This document shows, piece after piece, positions 11,420 to 23,110 of a stretch of DNA of 64,000 nt. The notes below the pieces were generated by a model. It had not been told where the DNA came from. It did not search any database and was given only the letters and a program-made list of their open reading frames with translations. The DNA lies in contig NC_052518.1 of assembly GCF_014356525.2 (NCBI RefSeq), positions 96,664,943 through 96,728,942 of the forward strand, read 5' to 3'. Positions within the stretch are counted from its first letter, which is position 1, and each line of letters starts with the position of its first letter. A program made the position numbers and the translations under genes. The DNA comes from Nilaparvata lugens (Eukaryota > Arthropoda > Insecta > Hemiptera > Delphacidae).

Positions 11420-13911
11420 TATTAGAATACCCTATTCCACCCTCTAGGTTTCCTAATAATTGCGAAGTATTGCTACAACGCGGACTAGCTACAGCCGGGT
11501 ATGGGTCGGGGTCGGTGACCGTACTGACTGGTGGAGATACCGGACCAACACTTCTCCCCCTATCCTGATTCTTTACCCTCTGTCTTTGGCGGGAGGTATT
11601 TAACTTGAAGGGAAGAGTGTGTGCCCGTGCCGTTGCTGGCCGATTCGGCCCTCGGCTCTTGGAATTCAGGTTGGGTGTTAGGGAGAATTGAGGTAACCCT
11701 AACCAAGGATACGGATCCGGATATCAGATCCCCACAAATAATTATATTTGTAAAGGTAGTACACAATCTGAACCAACTGCGAGTTGACGGCGAGCAAAGC
11801 TGTACCTGCAAGCCCGGAATAAAGGTTGTAGGAGGAGGAATTCGGGATGGAGTCCAACAAGGAATGATATAGAATTTTTGTTACGGTTTTCGCAATTTGT
11901 GACTGCGGGCTGTCGGTGTGCAGACTGAACCTGCGCACCCGGTATTAGATTAATATGATTGGAGAGGCGTAAGTGGTATAAGGTACAGGATATGGTATAC
12001 CGAGTTTGAGGTATAGGGAATACTTTATCGGGCCTGGGGAATGGAGATTCGTTGATAGGATTGTTTCTTCCTGTAACTATTGGGGTTTTGTTCAATAACT
12101 CGCGATCTGTGAATCGCGATATAGTTCTCAGCAAGCTGAACCTGCTAGCTAAAGATAGTATATCTATTTCAATTTTATGATAATTAAAGCTCAGAGGATG
12201 AGGTTTCGGGTGTCGGATTTCTGAATCGCGAGCCTGCAGCTGCGAAAGGATTTTCAGTAATTCTGAAACTGCTAAACAGGATTTCCGCGCTAATCTGATG
12301 ACTGCGCGCCGGTTATTAAGGGCCAATCTGTGACTGCCCTTAAGGGTATGGGAATCACTCTCAATCGTCCGAAACGCTTTTAAATTAGTAGTCAGTATGT
12401 CGACTATTGTGAGAGGATAGGGAAAGGTTTACAAGGACTCTCCTAAGCTTCTCGCTGGTCTGAGGACCGCGACTGTGTCGATCTCTAATCTGTGACTGAG
12501 ATCCTGCTCTACAAAAGGTTTCCTACACCTCTCGCTGGTCTGAGGACCGCGACGGGAACGATCTCTAGTCTGGAACTGAGATCTCGCGCTAAACAGGGTA
12601 GGAAAAATTAAGAGGAAGAAAGAGAGAGGATGCCGCAGTCTAGAACTTCGACAAGGACGAACTCAAGCTGCACCTGAGTTCTCTAGGAAAAGGATTGGGC
12701 TTTTCCTACTTGGAATTACAGCAAGTCAGAAACTGCTAAGCGAATTTAAAATACAGGGCCACTCTATAGTATGAAAACTAAGCAAGGAAAATTTACCATA
12801 AATGATAATAATCTCTCTACAAGGATAAAAATTAATCGAGAAAACTTTTCTCAAAAAGAACAGGGATTTTCCCACAAGAATAAAAATTAATTGAGAAAAA
12901 CTATTGTTAAAAAGGACAGGGATTTCCCTACAAGAATAAAAATTCAATGGAGAAAAATTACTCTTTACAGTAAACTGAAGGCCACCTTACTACAGAGAAG
13001 GAAAAATATACGGACTACCAGTCCTGACATACAATTACCTGAATCGACGTGGATACTGATACGGAGAATAGCGAACCAATCCCCACTTCCCGTATTAAAC
13101 ATGAACGTCGTGAAACGACAGAGTCGAGACTTATAAATTAAGTACTCAAAAATAATCTGCTATAAGAGCCTAGCTAAATTTCCCACTCAACTATTTGTAG
13201 CACAAACTTGAGATCCCTTACAGGTTTCAAACCAAGGATAACACGTTCACCCTAAGTGATACGAATTTAGGAAAAATAGCTGACAAGAAAGAAAATCCCA
13301 CAAGGGAGTTCTAACTTCGAGTTGTCCGGAACTCGTCCTACAATATTCTATATTAACACAAAATAGAATAATTCCCCTATAACTAATTAGTACCCGGGAA
13401 CGTCGTAAGGAGAGGAGATTCGCGACCCGATCTCACGCTCAACCACCGAACAACTGACTCTCTCCCAGGTCTTCTTGAAGCAGCACCGGGTCGCTGAAAG
13501 TTAGGAGGCCGGGGGAAAAGAGATTGCCGACCAATGGGAGTCTGAAAAGACGATCACGCCACTGGTCATGTGACAGGGTTTGACTCAGCTACTCCTGATG
13601 TTAAGGGTGCAGCTAATGATGACAATGATACTATTACTACACTAAATCAGGCCGGTAAACAATATTTCTATTCCAGAAATTTCATGAAGAACGATACCAA
13701 CCCAACTTGGTAGCCGCTTATCGTTTTTGATGATACGGCTGCTGCTGATTCATAGGGCTTGCCAGCGATGGTGATGATGCACATACACAACTACAAGTCC
13801 AAAAAAATATATCTGGCAGTCGACCCTATTCTTATTCTAAAATAGAATAAATTCGCCAATTTTACACTAGACGACGGCACTCTATCCGTCACAAAAATTC
13901 ACTTTGTGACA
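11420..13911 (-). mobile_element. Probable solo LTR, copy 1 (2.5 kb), TSD CTGA
   Basis: The uninterrupted related sequence near 57200 reads TTTCTGAAAATACCCC. Here the same sequence is split, with CTGA at 11416-11419 and again at 13912-13915. On the minus strand the insert starts TGTCACAAAGTG and ends TTCTAATA, the same ends as copy 2 at 21052-24296. A 4 bp target duplication, a TG start and no internal gag-pol fit a solo long terminal repeat. The TA end is less usual than CA, and a DNA element of another type remains possible. A ~60 bp unit with ACAAGAATAAAAATT is repeated about three times at 12815-12955 and was not seen in copy 2. Confidence 0.75.
11742..12326 (-). other. Unidentified 194-codon ORF inside LTR copy 1
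   Basis: The reading frame starts MALNNRRAVIRLARKSCLAV and matches a 206-codon frame in copy 2 (23397-24017) over most of its length, with many amino-acid replacements and a small in-frame difference. I see no domain, signal peptide or membrane segment. It may be chance openness in a repeat. Being open in both copies is the only argument for coding. Confidence 0.3.
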
Positions 13912-14026
13912 CTGAAAATACCCAAAAATAAGGGAGTAAGATAAGTTTGAAAAACCAACGTTTTCCTGCCGATTGACAAAACAGATTAAAAATAATTCTA
14001 AGACATATTATGTCTTGAACTAAAAA

Positions 14027-14274
14027 AAAAATAAATTCGTATGGCTTTTGTTGGTGGGGAGTTCCTTGCGGGAATGTTCCACCGCCTGAATATATAATTT
14101 AAGCCGTCAATGGGCCTTACGACTGTCATACTTCAGCCGGGACCGACAGTTTAACGTGCCCATCCGATAACACGGGAGTGATCTGTTTAAAAAACTTTTG
14201 GCTCTCAGTGGGGTTTGAACCCGGGATCTCTATGCTGCTACGCAAGCACTCTATCCACTAGACTAGACTCATGG
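14027..14274 (-). mobile_element. tRNA-derived SINE with an 18 bp target duplication
   Basis: TATGTCTTGAACTAAAAA occurs at 14009-14026 and 14275-14292, and the empty site is visible in the related element near 57298. On the minus strand the insert opens with a tRNA-like head: TAGTGGATAGAGTGCTTGC is the A-box region and GGTTCAAACCC the B box, the internal RNA polymerase III promoter. A GC-richer body follows with GTCGGTCCCGGCTGAAG, and a T-rich end. At 248 bp the size is normal for a SINE. The tRNA head continues directly into the body, so it is not a functional tRNA gene. Confidence 0.88.
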
Positions 14275-15662
14275 TATGTCTTGAACTAAAAACGTGTAAC
14301 AGATATCCAGATCACTATTCAAGCTATCAAGCTTTTCATTGATTTATCTGTCTCCCCATGGCAGTAGGTTTGCGCCCAACGTTTTCACTTAAACATTTCT
14401 GTGATAATTATTAAATTATGATGGAACACATTATCGTATTGATCTTCTAAATCCAGTTACATGCACATCGATTTCCGTAAAATTGATTTTTACCGTTCCT
14501 ATGAGTTCTACCAGGTTCAGCGCAACTTGTTAAATATCATTATGTTTGATTCACAGAATTCATAAGAACGGCAAAAAATCAAACAACAAAAAAGCCGAAG
14601 TTTGTGTCGACGGTATACGACATAGAAAGCAAAAGCTCGCGCTTGGTCCATAGTTCTACGACTGAGGATTCAGCTCAGCGACTAAAATCGACAAGCCATG
14701 ATTATGTTAATCATGTAATAATATAATAATACTCATATAATAATACATAATTATAGTGCTGCTTTTTACTATGATACATGGTTTTCATTCTTTAATAAAA
14801 ATAAAACGAGGTGTCAAAAGCATCAAAGTCGCCAGGCTGGTCTGGACTATTCATGACTTTCACAGTATGCATTATCCACTCAGCAGTTCTAATACAGACA
14901 TCAGTTTCGTTTTAGTTGGAATGGAATGACATTTTTTATTCTTTCAGTTCCTATTATTACCATAGATCGATTCAGATCACCACAATGTTCATACTGTATG
15001 TTCATAATAGATTTTTCTGATTGTTGCAAAGAAATATTTACTAGTATTTTGGAGTTATATTCAACTATCAGTCTGAACCTGATAAATTAGATTGTTGAAT
15101 GACAATTGAAATTCAGTGAAGTTCACTTGTCCTTTTCCTCGTATTTTATTGGATGATGAGTGGAGATGATTTATGAGTTCATATTTGGATTCATCTTTCA
15201 AAGTTTTTTTCTTTAACTTTTAAAAATTAAAAATGTTTATTCATGTTTAAACTTTTTAGGTGTTTGAAAACTTCTTAAAACCTTTGCCTGTCTCTTTGTG
15301 AGGCAGGAGTATTGTTATCTTTGTACGTTTACTATATAATCATATGATAATGGAAAGCTATATTAAAAACAGCTATAACTCCCTTGTTTTCGGGTATTTT
15401 TGAAAATGGGACTTACGTCTTAAAGAATTAGGGGTCGCTGAATCCAAATACGAAATCTGAAATCTTCTATCTATATTTTAAGGAAGTTGGACTTTGAGAA
15501 AAAGTGATGAGTCATAGTTTGAGCAAACGTCGGCTTACTTGTAGATCCGTCGGCTAAATTGAAAGATCCCCATGTGAAAGCAAAGGAGAGCTGCAAAATA
15601 TGAAATATAATCTTCCGTAATATGATCTTCAGGAGGCAGGATTCTGCCGTGTGAAACTGGCC

Positions 15663-16024
15663 TCATAGTTTTATGTAAATCTCACTATAGTGAGGTTCAC
15701 GTTACTGTAATTGATCAATCAATCATTGAACAATATATTAGTTTGACAAATAAAATATGATAATTGATCATTTTTAACAAGAATTAAAAGTTTCATTAGA
15801 TAAAGCCTATCGGTATCAGCTATCCTCCGAGAAGAAAGTGGCAAGGCAGAGAATCAGCAAAGCTATTCTCCTATCTTTCTCCACCGCCATTATAACAAGA
15901 ACCTCACTACAGTGTATAGTACAGGATATAGGATACGATATCACCAAATTTGAACAAAGCAATCTGAGTTTAACACTGAGTTAAGGATAAGGCTGATAAT
16001 AATAAGTCTCAATACTCACAGATT
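15663..16024. other. Intergenic stretch downstream of the kinase gene
   Basis: No coding signal. No obvious AATAAA signal on the minus strand was found close to the kinase stop codon. Confidence 0.4.
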
Positions 16025-16987
16025 TCAATTGAGTTGCTGAAGAATATAATCCAGATCAACGGCCGGTTTATCACCAGATGTCAGAAATTTATGCTTAAGA
16101 GCATTTTCAGCTGTTATTCGACGGTCTGGGACAAGTTGCAATTGCTGCACGATGAATTCTGTAGCAGAAGGGCAATGTATGATCTTCTCCAAGTATGTTT
16201 CAAGAATATTATCTTTATAATCAGCAAATCTTTCGTGAAATTGCTTGTAGAGTGGAAACTCTTTCGCTACGGACCAAATATCTTCACTGCAAAATCCACA
16301 GACCTCCGAAATTTGTTTCATTTGATCAGTTCTATCAAGTCCTTTGAAAAGACCGGTTTCCCTCGTGAAGAACTCAGCAGAAAGAATTCCCGAGCTCCAC
16401 ACATCAACCTTCTCGTCATATTTCAAAGATCCAAAAATATTCTCTGGGCTTCTATACCACAAGGTACCAAAATTTGCACTGAAGTATGTCTGTCCGACCA
16501 TCATGACAGCACTTCCAAAATCGCCGATTTTTATAACTCCTTGATCCGAAATGAGTACATTTTCTAGTTTAAGATCTCGATGCATAATTCTGCGACTATG
16601 CATTGCTGATAATCCCGTGAAATATTGTTTTAGCATATTTTTAACATGGCGTATATCAAATTTTATATTTTTATTACAAATAATGTTTCTCAGATCAGAT
16701 CTACAAAGTTCCATAACCACCCCGATTCTATCGTAATAATTTATTAAGTCAATGATTTTGAGGATGTTCTCCTGATCTTTAAGCATTTTCATAGCTTGTA
16801 TTTCATCGTAACCATCATTAAATTTACAAATTCCACTTCGAGGTTTTTTGAGAGCAAAGTATTTAATAGTGTTGTTTTCTCGCCGGAATACTTTAAAAAC
16901 TTCTCCAAAGCCACCTTGGCCTATTTTTTCAACGATGATGTATTTGTTCGGTGAAACTGGACATGTAGGAGTAGTCGGCCTTTCCAT
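16025..16987 (-). CDS. Intronless CDK-like (CDK9-like) Ser/Thr protein kinase
   Basis: A complete 320-residue kinase domain protein in one uninterrupted frame. The glycine loop is GQGGFG (23-28), the ATP-anchoring lysine lies in ALKK (47), the helix-C Glu is probably E62, and the catalytic loop is HRDLKLEN (136-143). The metal-binding motif is DFG (156-158), the activation segment ends WYRSPE (178-182) and DVW follows (195-197). GEVFK after the glycine loop and WYRSPE (compare WYRPPE) recall CDK9 and other transcriptional CDKs. A cyclin-binding PSTAIRE or PITALRE sequence is not recognisable, so cyclin dependence is unproven. All catalytic residues are intact. Absence of introns suggests a retrocopy or a lineage-specific duplicate. 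It is the only likely host gene in the window and lies between two inverted copies of a solo LTR. Confidence 0.88.
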   Translation of the reverse strand: MERPTTPTCPVSPNKYIIVEKIGQGGFGEVFKVFRRENNTIKYFALKKPRSGICKFNDGYDEIQAMKMLKDQENILKIIDLINYYDRIGVVMELCRSDLRNIICNKNIKFDIRHVKNMLKQYFTGLSAMHSRRIMHRDLKLENVLISDQGVIKIGDFGSAVMMVGQTYFSANFGTLWYRSPENIFGSLKYDEKVDVWSSGILSAEFFTRETGLFKGLDRTDQMKQISEVCGFCSEDIWSVAKEFPLYKQFHERFADYKDNILETYLEKIIHCPSATEFIVQQLQLVPDRRITAENALKHKFLTSGDKPAVDLDYILQQLN

Positions 16988-18159
16988 TTTATGAAAATTT
17001 ATCTGCTATAATTAACTAAACTCATTGAAGCAATTGAATCGCGTCTGTTGGTTTAGGAACACTACCGTACCCTAGATAAACATGAGAGAAATTACTACTT
17101 GTTACACTACACAAATCAAATTATAATTGTCTGGAAATGCAGTAGTTACAATTCTACTCACTTCTACCGGATTCACTTTTTCTTTTATAGGGCTAGTACT
17201 ATTATTGAAACATATGCCATATTTAAATTTCCAAGAATTTATAAATTGAGAAAATTAAAATTGAATCAAAAGTTATTAATCACTCAGGCTTGAAATTAAA
17301 TTCGGAAATTGAATAGGAACTAAACACAGTGTTCTTCACTTCCCAAGATAAATGTAGCGGACAGACGGAGCACGGCGCACGGACATGTGTTCATCACAAC
17401 GGCTCGAAAGGCACTGAATGAAATTCATACTGAATAAAGTATACTGCATTATGTCGATATCTATTCCCCCCACTACTATTAGTTCTTTTTCCCACCACTA
17501 CGATATTATCGTCTACAAATACCATGGGAATAATAATTGGCATAGTTTTCTGCCTTTAATGTTTGTACAGTGGTAGAAAAAAGGAACAGTAATCTAATTT
17601 TATAATCATAAACATCATAATCACTCACGGTCTTTGTTTGAATAGTGTCTTTATGTATCGGACTGTCTCCATTCTAATCAACTGCAGACATCATTTTCAG
17701 AAAATAGTCACCTTCCAATAATACCAATTCAATGAGAAAACAAACAAGAGTTCTTTTTTCCAGAAAAACTGATCTCAATCTTAATCTTATCTGCGTTTTT
17801 CCCTGGAGAAACCATAAACAGTACAATCAAATTCCATTGCTTATGCTGCCATTGCTTATTCTTTTTCTCAATCTTAATCTTATCTGCGTTTTTCCCTGGA
17901 GAAACCATAAACAGTACAATCAAATTCCATTGCTTATGCTGCCATTGCTTATTCTTTTTCTGCCAGTGGTGCAATCTGGGCAATCTTCCAAGAAACTCAT
18001 TCAATGGACATGATGAAACAAGGCTCCCTGATTTGAGTCTCACCACATGTTTTGCAATATTGAGAGTACGACATAACTGAATAATCATAAAGCCTATTCA
18101 AAAATTCTATTCATAGAATATTTGTAGAAGGAGAACTTTTTTCTTCATATTCAATTGTA
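16988..18159. other. Upstream flank of the kinase gene; no further gene
   Basis: No other coding region was recognised. A GC-richer patch at 17350-17410 (GCGGACAGACGGAGCACGGC) lies about 370 bp upstream of the kinase start and could belong to a promoter, but nothing decisive such as a TATA box at proper spacing is seen. Confidence 0.4.
17774..17963 (+). repeat. Two-copy 93 bp direct repeat
   Basis: CTCAATCTTAATCTTATCTG begins at 17774 and again at 17867, and the two units look almost identical. Because 93 is a multiple of three, an ORF on either strand stays open through both units. No protein family was recognised, so it is treated as a recent simple duplication. Confidence 0.9.
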
Positions 18160-19705
18160 GTCCAGTCAAATGGTCGTTTTTCAGGAAACAGCCCCGAAAG
18201 AATTTTTCTCGATGGTGCTATAAGTATTTTGGGGCGCTGAATTCGATTCTGAAATTTGCTGACACGCCAGAGGGCGGCTTCACCCCCAACTTACGCAACT
18301 TTGAATATGCGAAAAATGTTTGATATGTTAATCAATTCCACAGTCTCGCAAATTCATAGTTGCATATCTTGTGAAACACTTCAGATAAAAAATCGAAAAA
18401 GTAGTCAAGGTTATAGAGAATTTTCGCTTCTTTCCGCTCCCATAAATCGTTTTTCTGATTTCAATACCGTTCAAAAATTACAGCTAATTGAAAAAATGTT
18501 TATTTTTATTTTATCATTTTTTCTGTGATTTCATTGTTATTCAAGAGTCTCTAAAACAAGTAAGATACATGATAGAAACTTGCGATTGGTCTCAAATGAA
18601 AGAGAATTACATGCTCTATAAGCTACGTTGCCTTAACCCCATCTTGCATGACTGTTTATTATCGAAAAACTGTCGAGACTGTAAAAATGAGTAAAATATA
18701 GCAAATTTCATGGTTTTTTTAATCAAACGTATCTTACCTCACGATTAAATTTTCATAAAATTCATTCACCTCACATGGAAGAGGAGATTCCGTTCTTGAG
18801 ATCAAGACCAAGTACCATTTTTATCATTTCGGGTTACCGAGATACACAGTTTCGAATATAGAAATTGGCCATATTTCTGTGTATTTAAATAGTGGCTAAA
18901 ATAAACTAAAAGAGGATTTTTCATTTTTAATCAAATTTCAGTTATGATTTTGAACCGCCTTGACAAGCTGAGAGGAATGAGCTGTAGTACGAGGAGATCT
19001 GATCATTCTGTTAAAAGTTATAAGTGTTTAAAGTTTTGATCCTTGACGTATCCTTATGACGTACCACCCCCCCAGACTAGGAAATACTGAAATTAAATGT
19101 TTCCAACGGGTGATTCTCATAGAAAATAACCCACGTGACATGATTTCAGCCAAAATTTGTATTTTTTGTTAGGAAGGCCTTGAAAAAGTATTATAATAAA
19201 AAATTGTAGGACATGATTTTCTATCTTTGTGTACCCCCCCCCTACTAAATTCTAAAATTCCTAAGGAATCCTGTTCATAATGAATTGTTCTTTCACGTGA
19301 TGTGTGGTTTCTTATCTATACTAGAAAAATATCCAAGTTGTATTGGGTAGAAGTGGTAGGTTTGCATAATTTTGAAAACCCCTTAAAAAAAACCCTTTTT
19401 AGAAAACTCGTAGCTCCGGAACCAACAATGGTAGGATCCTGCACGACCACTCAGTTTATTGGAAATTTCATTCTCTTTAAGTTTGTTGAGAATGATTCTT
19501 CTTGAGAAACTCAAGGTTTACGAGATAGAATAGGAAAATTGAAAAAAGTCCGAAATTTTGGGGGTTTTGGGGATTTTGGGTATGAAGCCGCCCTCTGGCA
19601 TGTCAGCAAATTCCAGATTCGAATTCAGCGCCCCAAAATACATATAGAACCGTCGAGAAAAATTCTTTCGGGGCTGTTTCCTGAAAAACAACCATTTGAC
19701 TGGAC
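18160..19705. mobile_element. Non-autonomous TIR element with TA target duplication
   Basis: GTCCAGTCAAATGGTCGTTT at 18160 is the inverse of the sequence ending ACCATTTGACTGGAC at 19705. TA flanks both ends (18158-18159 and 19706-19707). The arms extend inward about 130 bp, through GAAACAGCCCCGAAAGAATT and the GCCAGAGGGCGGCTTCA block. A TA duplication suggests Tc1/mariner-type mobilisation. The 1.5 kb interior has no transposase. Its two short ORFs (18256-18528 and 18488-18694) match no family I know. Confidence 0.88.
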
Positions 19706-19707
19706 TA

Positions 19708-21047
19708 TTGGTCGGTCTATTCGGCTGTTTAGTGTTTCACTTGGGTCAATTAGTTGACCTTCTAAACTTTGTGATTTATATAGACTACTAGCAGGAACGC
19801 GTGCTCCGCAAGCGCAAGGGTCTTTTTTAAAACTTGACAAACTGAAAACTTAATGTAATGAAATTTTGAAGAATTGAAAATAGGCTTATAACCATTTTTG
19901 GTTGATTAAGAATCTATATGCAAAATTTCAAGTTAATCAGTCCAGTAGTTCGGACGTGATGATGCGTCAAACATAATTTTTCCACTCCATACGTGTATAA
20001 GCCAGTTCTTCACTTTATTAAAGATATAGTTAACGACTGCAAGAGATAGGAAGCTGTGAACAGAATTGTGGTGAAACTATGATAGCGCCAGAGGAGTCTC
20101 AAACACAATAGTTCAATAGTAGGTACATGAACCTTTTGAGAGTGATTTGAAAAAAAATTAAAAAAAGAACAGAACTGAAAGTTGTCAACCTTATCATTTT
20201 ACCTCCATTTAGAGAGGTTTTTATTCGAGACGGATGTAAAATGTAAATAAAAATTTATTAGTAGTCTATTATAGTCAACGCTGAAAAAAGACAGGCTCCA
20301 TCAACAGGAATACTATAAACTCTATGGCCTCTTTCACACGATAGGAGACGTGCAACTTGAACACTGGGGGATCAGTAAGGACAAGTAACATGAAGGACCA
20401 GTAAGCCATTAATTTCGAGTAGTTCAATCACTTCCATTGTGATGTTGAAAATTGATACGTATGAAATTAATTAGCTGAAGAATAAAACATTTGACTTTTT
20501 TGTAAGCTTGTTTATTATAAATACTAGTTTTAATTTTGCATCAATTTATATTTAGAGGCTATTGACATTGACAGTCTTATAAATATAAATAGTAGGCCTA
20601 TTATAAAAGAGAAGAATCTTAATTTTTCTAATTAGGTATCAGTCTTCAATGGTGTGCTTATCCATGGAGTAATCGTACAAGAACCAAACGTACATTGTTG
20701 TTCAAAAAGGAGGAATTTATACCCTATAATAATTATAAAATTATTTTATATTTCTAATTTCGGATTTTCCAACTTCATTATTCATGGAATAAGAATAAGA
20801 CCACCTTAGTTACTGTAATGATGTATTAGAAAGATTGCATTTTAAAGAAATATTTTGAATCATTTTTATTTGGTAAATAATAGAATTGAAAAATATCGAA
20901 GTTAGGTGACGTAGAAAAATGCCTCCACTTCAAAAGTTTTAAAATTATTATATTATGAATGAAATCACCTTTCAAAAGCTACACCAAAGAATATTGAAAT
21001 TTCCATTTTTTTTTCATAAATCAACAATCTATAAGATCGCCTCTTTG
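19708..21047. other. No gene seen; contains a short Harbinger-like end
   Basis: AT-rich, non-coding. At 20326-20365 lies GGCCTCTTTCACACG and about 25 following bases that match the left end of the element at 10913; no matching right end was found, so it is a fragment. Near 19920-19990 there is a phrase (GTCCAGTAGTTCGGACGTGA) of the kind found at ends of interspersed repeats. Confidence 0.5.
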
Positions 21048-22089
21048 AGTCTGTCACAAAGTGAATTTTTGTGACGGATGGAGAGCCATCGTCTAGTGTA
21101 AAATTAGCGAATTTATCTTATTTTAGAATAAGAATAGGGTCGACTTCCAGATATATTTTGTTGGACTTGTAGTTGTGTAGGTGCATCATCACCATCGCTG
21201 TCAACCCCTATGAATCATCAGCAGCGGATTCATCATAACCAGAAATTTCCAGATCTTGTTTACCACTCTGAGCGTTCTCATATCTAGTATTGCATTAGCA
21301 GCAGCCACATCATCAAAGCGATAGGCAACTACCGAGTTGAGTCGTCGGTATCATTCTTCTTGTAATTTCTGGTGAGAAATATTGTTTACTGGCCTAATCT
21401 TTTCAGACTCCCATTGGTCGGCAATCTCTTTTCCCCCGGCCTCCTAATTTTCAGCGACCTGGTGCTGCTTCAATAACTGGGAGAGAAGCAGTTGTTCGGT
21501 GGTTGAGTGTGAGATTGGGTCGCGAATCTCCTCTCCTTACGATGTTCCCGGTATTAATTATTTATAGGGGAATCATTCTATTTTGTGTTAATATAGAATA
21601 TTGTAGGACGAGTTCCGGACAACTTGAAGTTAGAACTTCCTTGTGGGATTTTCTCTTTTGTCGGCTATTTTTCCTAAATTCGTATCACTGGGGGTGAAAG
21701 AGTTATCCTTGGTTTTGAAACCTGTAAGGGATCTCAAGTTTGTGCTACAAATAGTTGAGTGGGAAATTTAACTAGGCTCTTATAGCGGATTATTTTTGAG
21801 GGCTTAATTTTTAAGTCTCGACTCTGTCGCTTCACGACGTTTAAGTTTAGTGCGGGAATTTGTTCGCTATTCTCCGTATTTGGTTCTGCAGTGATTTAGG
21901 TAACTGTATGTTAGGACTGGACACTTGTGTGCATTTCCTTTTCTGTAATAAGGTAATCTCAGTTTTAAGGGGTGTATTTTCCTTATTTAATTTTCATATC
22001 ATTAGGTGGCCCTGTATTTTAACTTATTTAGCAAAATCAGACTTGCTGTAATTCCAAGTAGGAAAAGCCCAATCCTTTTCCTAGAAAAC

Positions 22090-23110
22090 TCAGGTGCAGC
22101 TTGAGCTCGCTCTTGTCGGAGTTTCTAGACTGCGACGTCCTTTCTCTTTCTCTCTCTTAACTTTCTCTATTCTATAATCCTTCTAGCTCTCAGGTACAGC
22201 TTGAGAACTTCCTCGCCAAAGTTTCTAGACTGCGGCATACTTTCTCTTACTTTCTCTGCAATTTCCCTATTCTATAATCCGTCTAGCTCTGAGGTACAGC
22301 TTGAGGACTTCCTCGCCGAAGTTTCTAGACTGTGGCATCCTTTCTCTTTCTCTCTCTAAACCTTCCCTATTCTATAATCCTTCTAGCTCTCAGGTACAGC
22401 TTGAGAACGTCCTTGTCGAAGTCCCCAGACTGCGGCATCCTTTCTCTTTCTCTCTCTTAACTTTCCCTATTCTATAATCCTTCTACCTCTCAGGTACAGC
22501 TTGAGGACTCCCTCGCCGAAGTTTCTAGACTGTGGCATCCTTTCTCTTTCTCTCTCTCAACTTTCCCTATTATAAAATCCTTCTTGCTCTCAGGTACAGC
22601 TTGAGAACGTCCTTGTTGAAGTCACAGACTGCAATGCTTCCTGCTCTCAGGTACAGCTTGAGAACGTCCTTGTTGAAGTCACAGACTGCAACGCTTCCTG
22701 CTCTCAGGTACAGCTTGAGAACGCCCTTGTTGAAGTCACAGACTGCAACGTTTCCTGCTCTCAGGTACAGCTTGAGAACGTCCTTGTCGAAGTCCCCAGA
22801 CTGCGACGTCCTTTCTCTTTCTCTCTCAACTTTCCCCATTCTAAAATCCTTCTAGCTCTCAGGTACAGCTTGAGGACTCCCTTGCCGAAGTTCCTAGACT
22901 GCGGCATCCTCTCTCTTTCTTTCTCTTAATTTTTCCTACCCTGTTTAGCGCGAGATCTCAGTCTCCAGACTGCGACGTTTCCTGCTCTCAGGTACAGCTT
23001 GAGAACGTCCTTGTTGAAGTCACATACTGCAACGCTTCCTGCTCTCAGGTACAGCTTGAGAACGTCCTTGTCGAAGCTCCTAGACTGCGGCATCCTCTCT
23101 CTTTCTTCCT
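22090..23110 (+). repeat. Two-length minisatellite (~97 bp and ~57 bp units) inside LTR copy 2
   Basis: Units share a head containing CAGGTACAGCTTGAG, CGAAGT and AGACTGC. The long form adds a pyrimidine-rich stretch (CTTTCTCTTTCTCTCTC) and TATTCTATAATCCTTCTAG. The short form, around 22590-22790 and 22980-23060, lacks it. Roughly a dozen units are present. Copy 1 of the LTR has only one or two related units, so the array expanded after the copies separated. Confidence 0.9.

Larger units (their letters stand above)
10913..15662. mobile_element. Harbinger-like non-autonomous element, copy 1, carrying nested insertions
   Basis: GGCCTCTTTCACAC at 10913 matches the reverse complement of GTGTGAAACTGGCC ending at 15662. 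Inside these ends a second inverted pair is visible: TCAGCGACCCCAAATTCTTT near 11207 against AAAGAATTAGGGGTCGCTGA near 15422, with the GCTTTCTATTATCATAT block. A second copy at 56716-58367 shows the element without its insertions. Removing the LTR (11420-13911) and the SINE (14027-14274) leaves about 2 kb. This copy encodes no protein I can recognise. The Harbinger assignment rests on the MADF fragment in copy 2 and is tentative. Confidence 0.65.

Noticed and set aside
14210..14274. Possible tRNA gene on the minus strand
   Set aside because: A and B boxes are present, but the sequence continues into a SINE body, is flanked by an 18 bp target duplication, and I could not fold a clean cloverleaf with acceptor stem.
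17729..18088. 119-codon ORF with an internal 31-residue repeat
   Set aside because: Explained by a two-copy 93 bp repeat; open on both strands and no recognisable family.
22532..22855. ORFs with repeated ALRYSLRTSLLKS (and the antisense version)
   Set aside because: Both come from 57 bp minisatellite units, a multiple of three, and stay open by length alone.
22090..23110. CRISPR-like spaced repeats
   Set aside because: The spacers are themselves repeated and unit lengths vary in two classes; the host is eukaryotic. It is a minisatellite.
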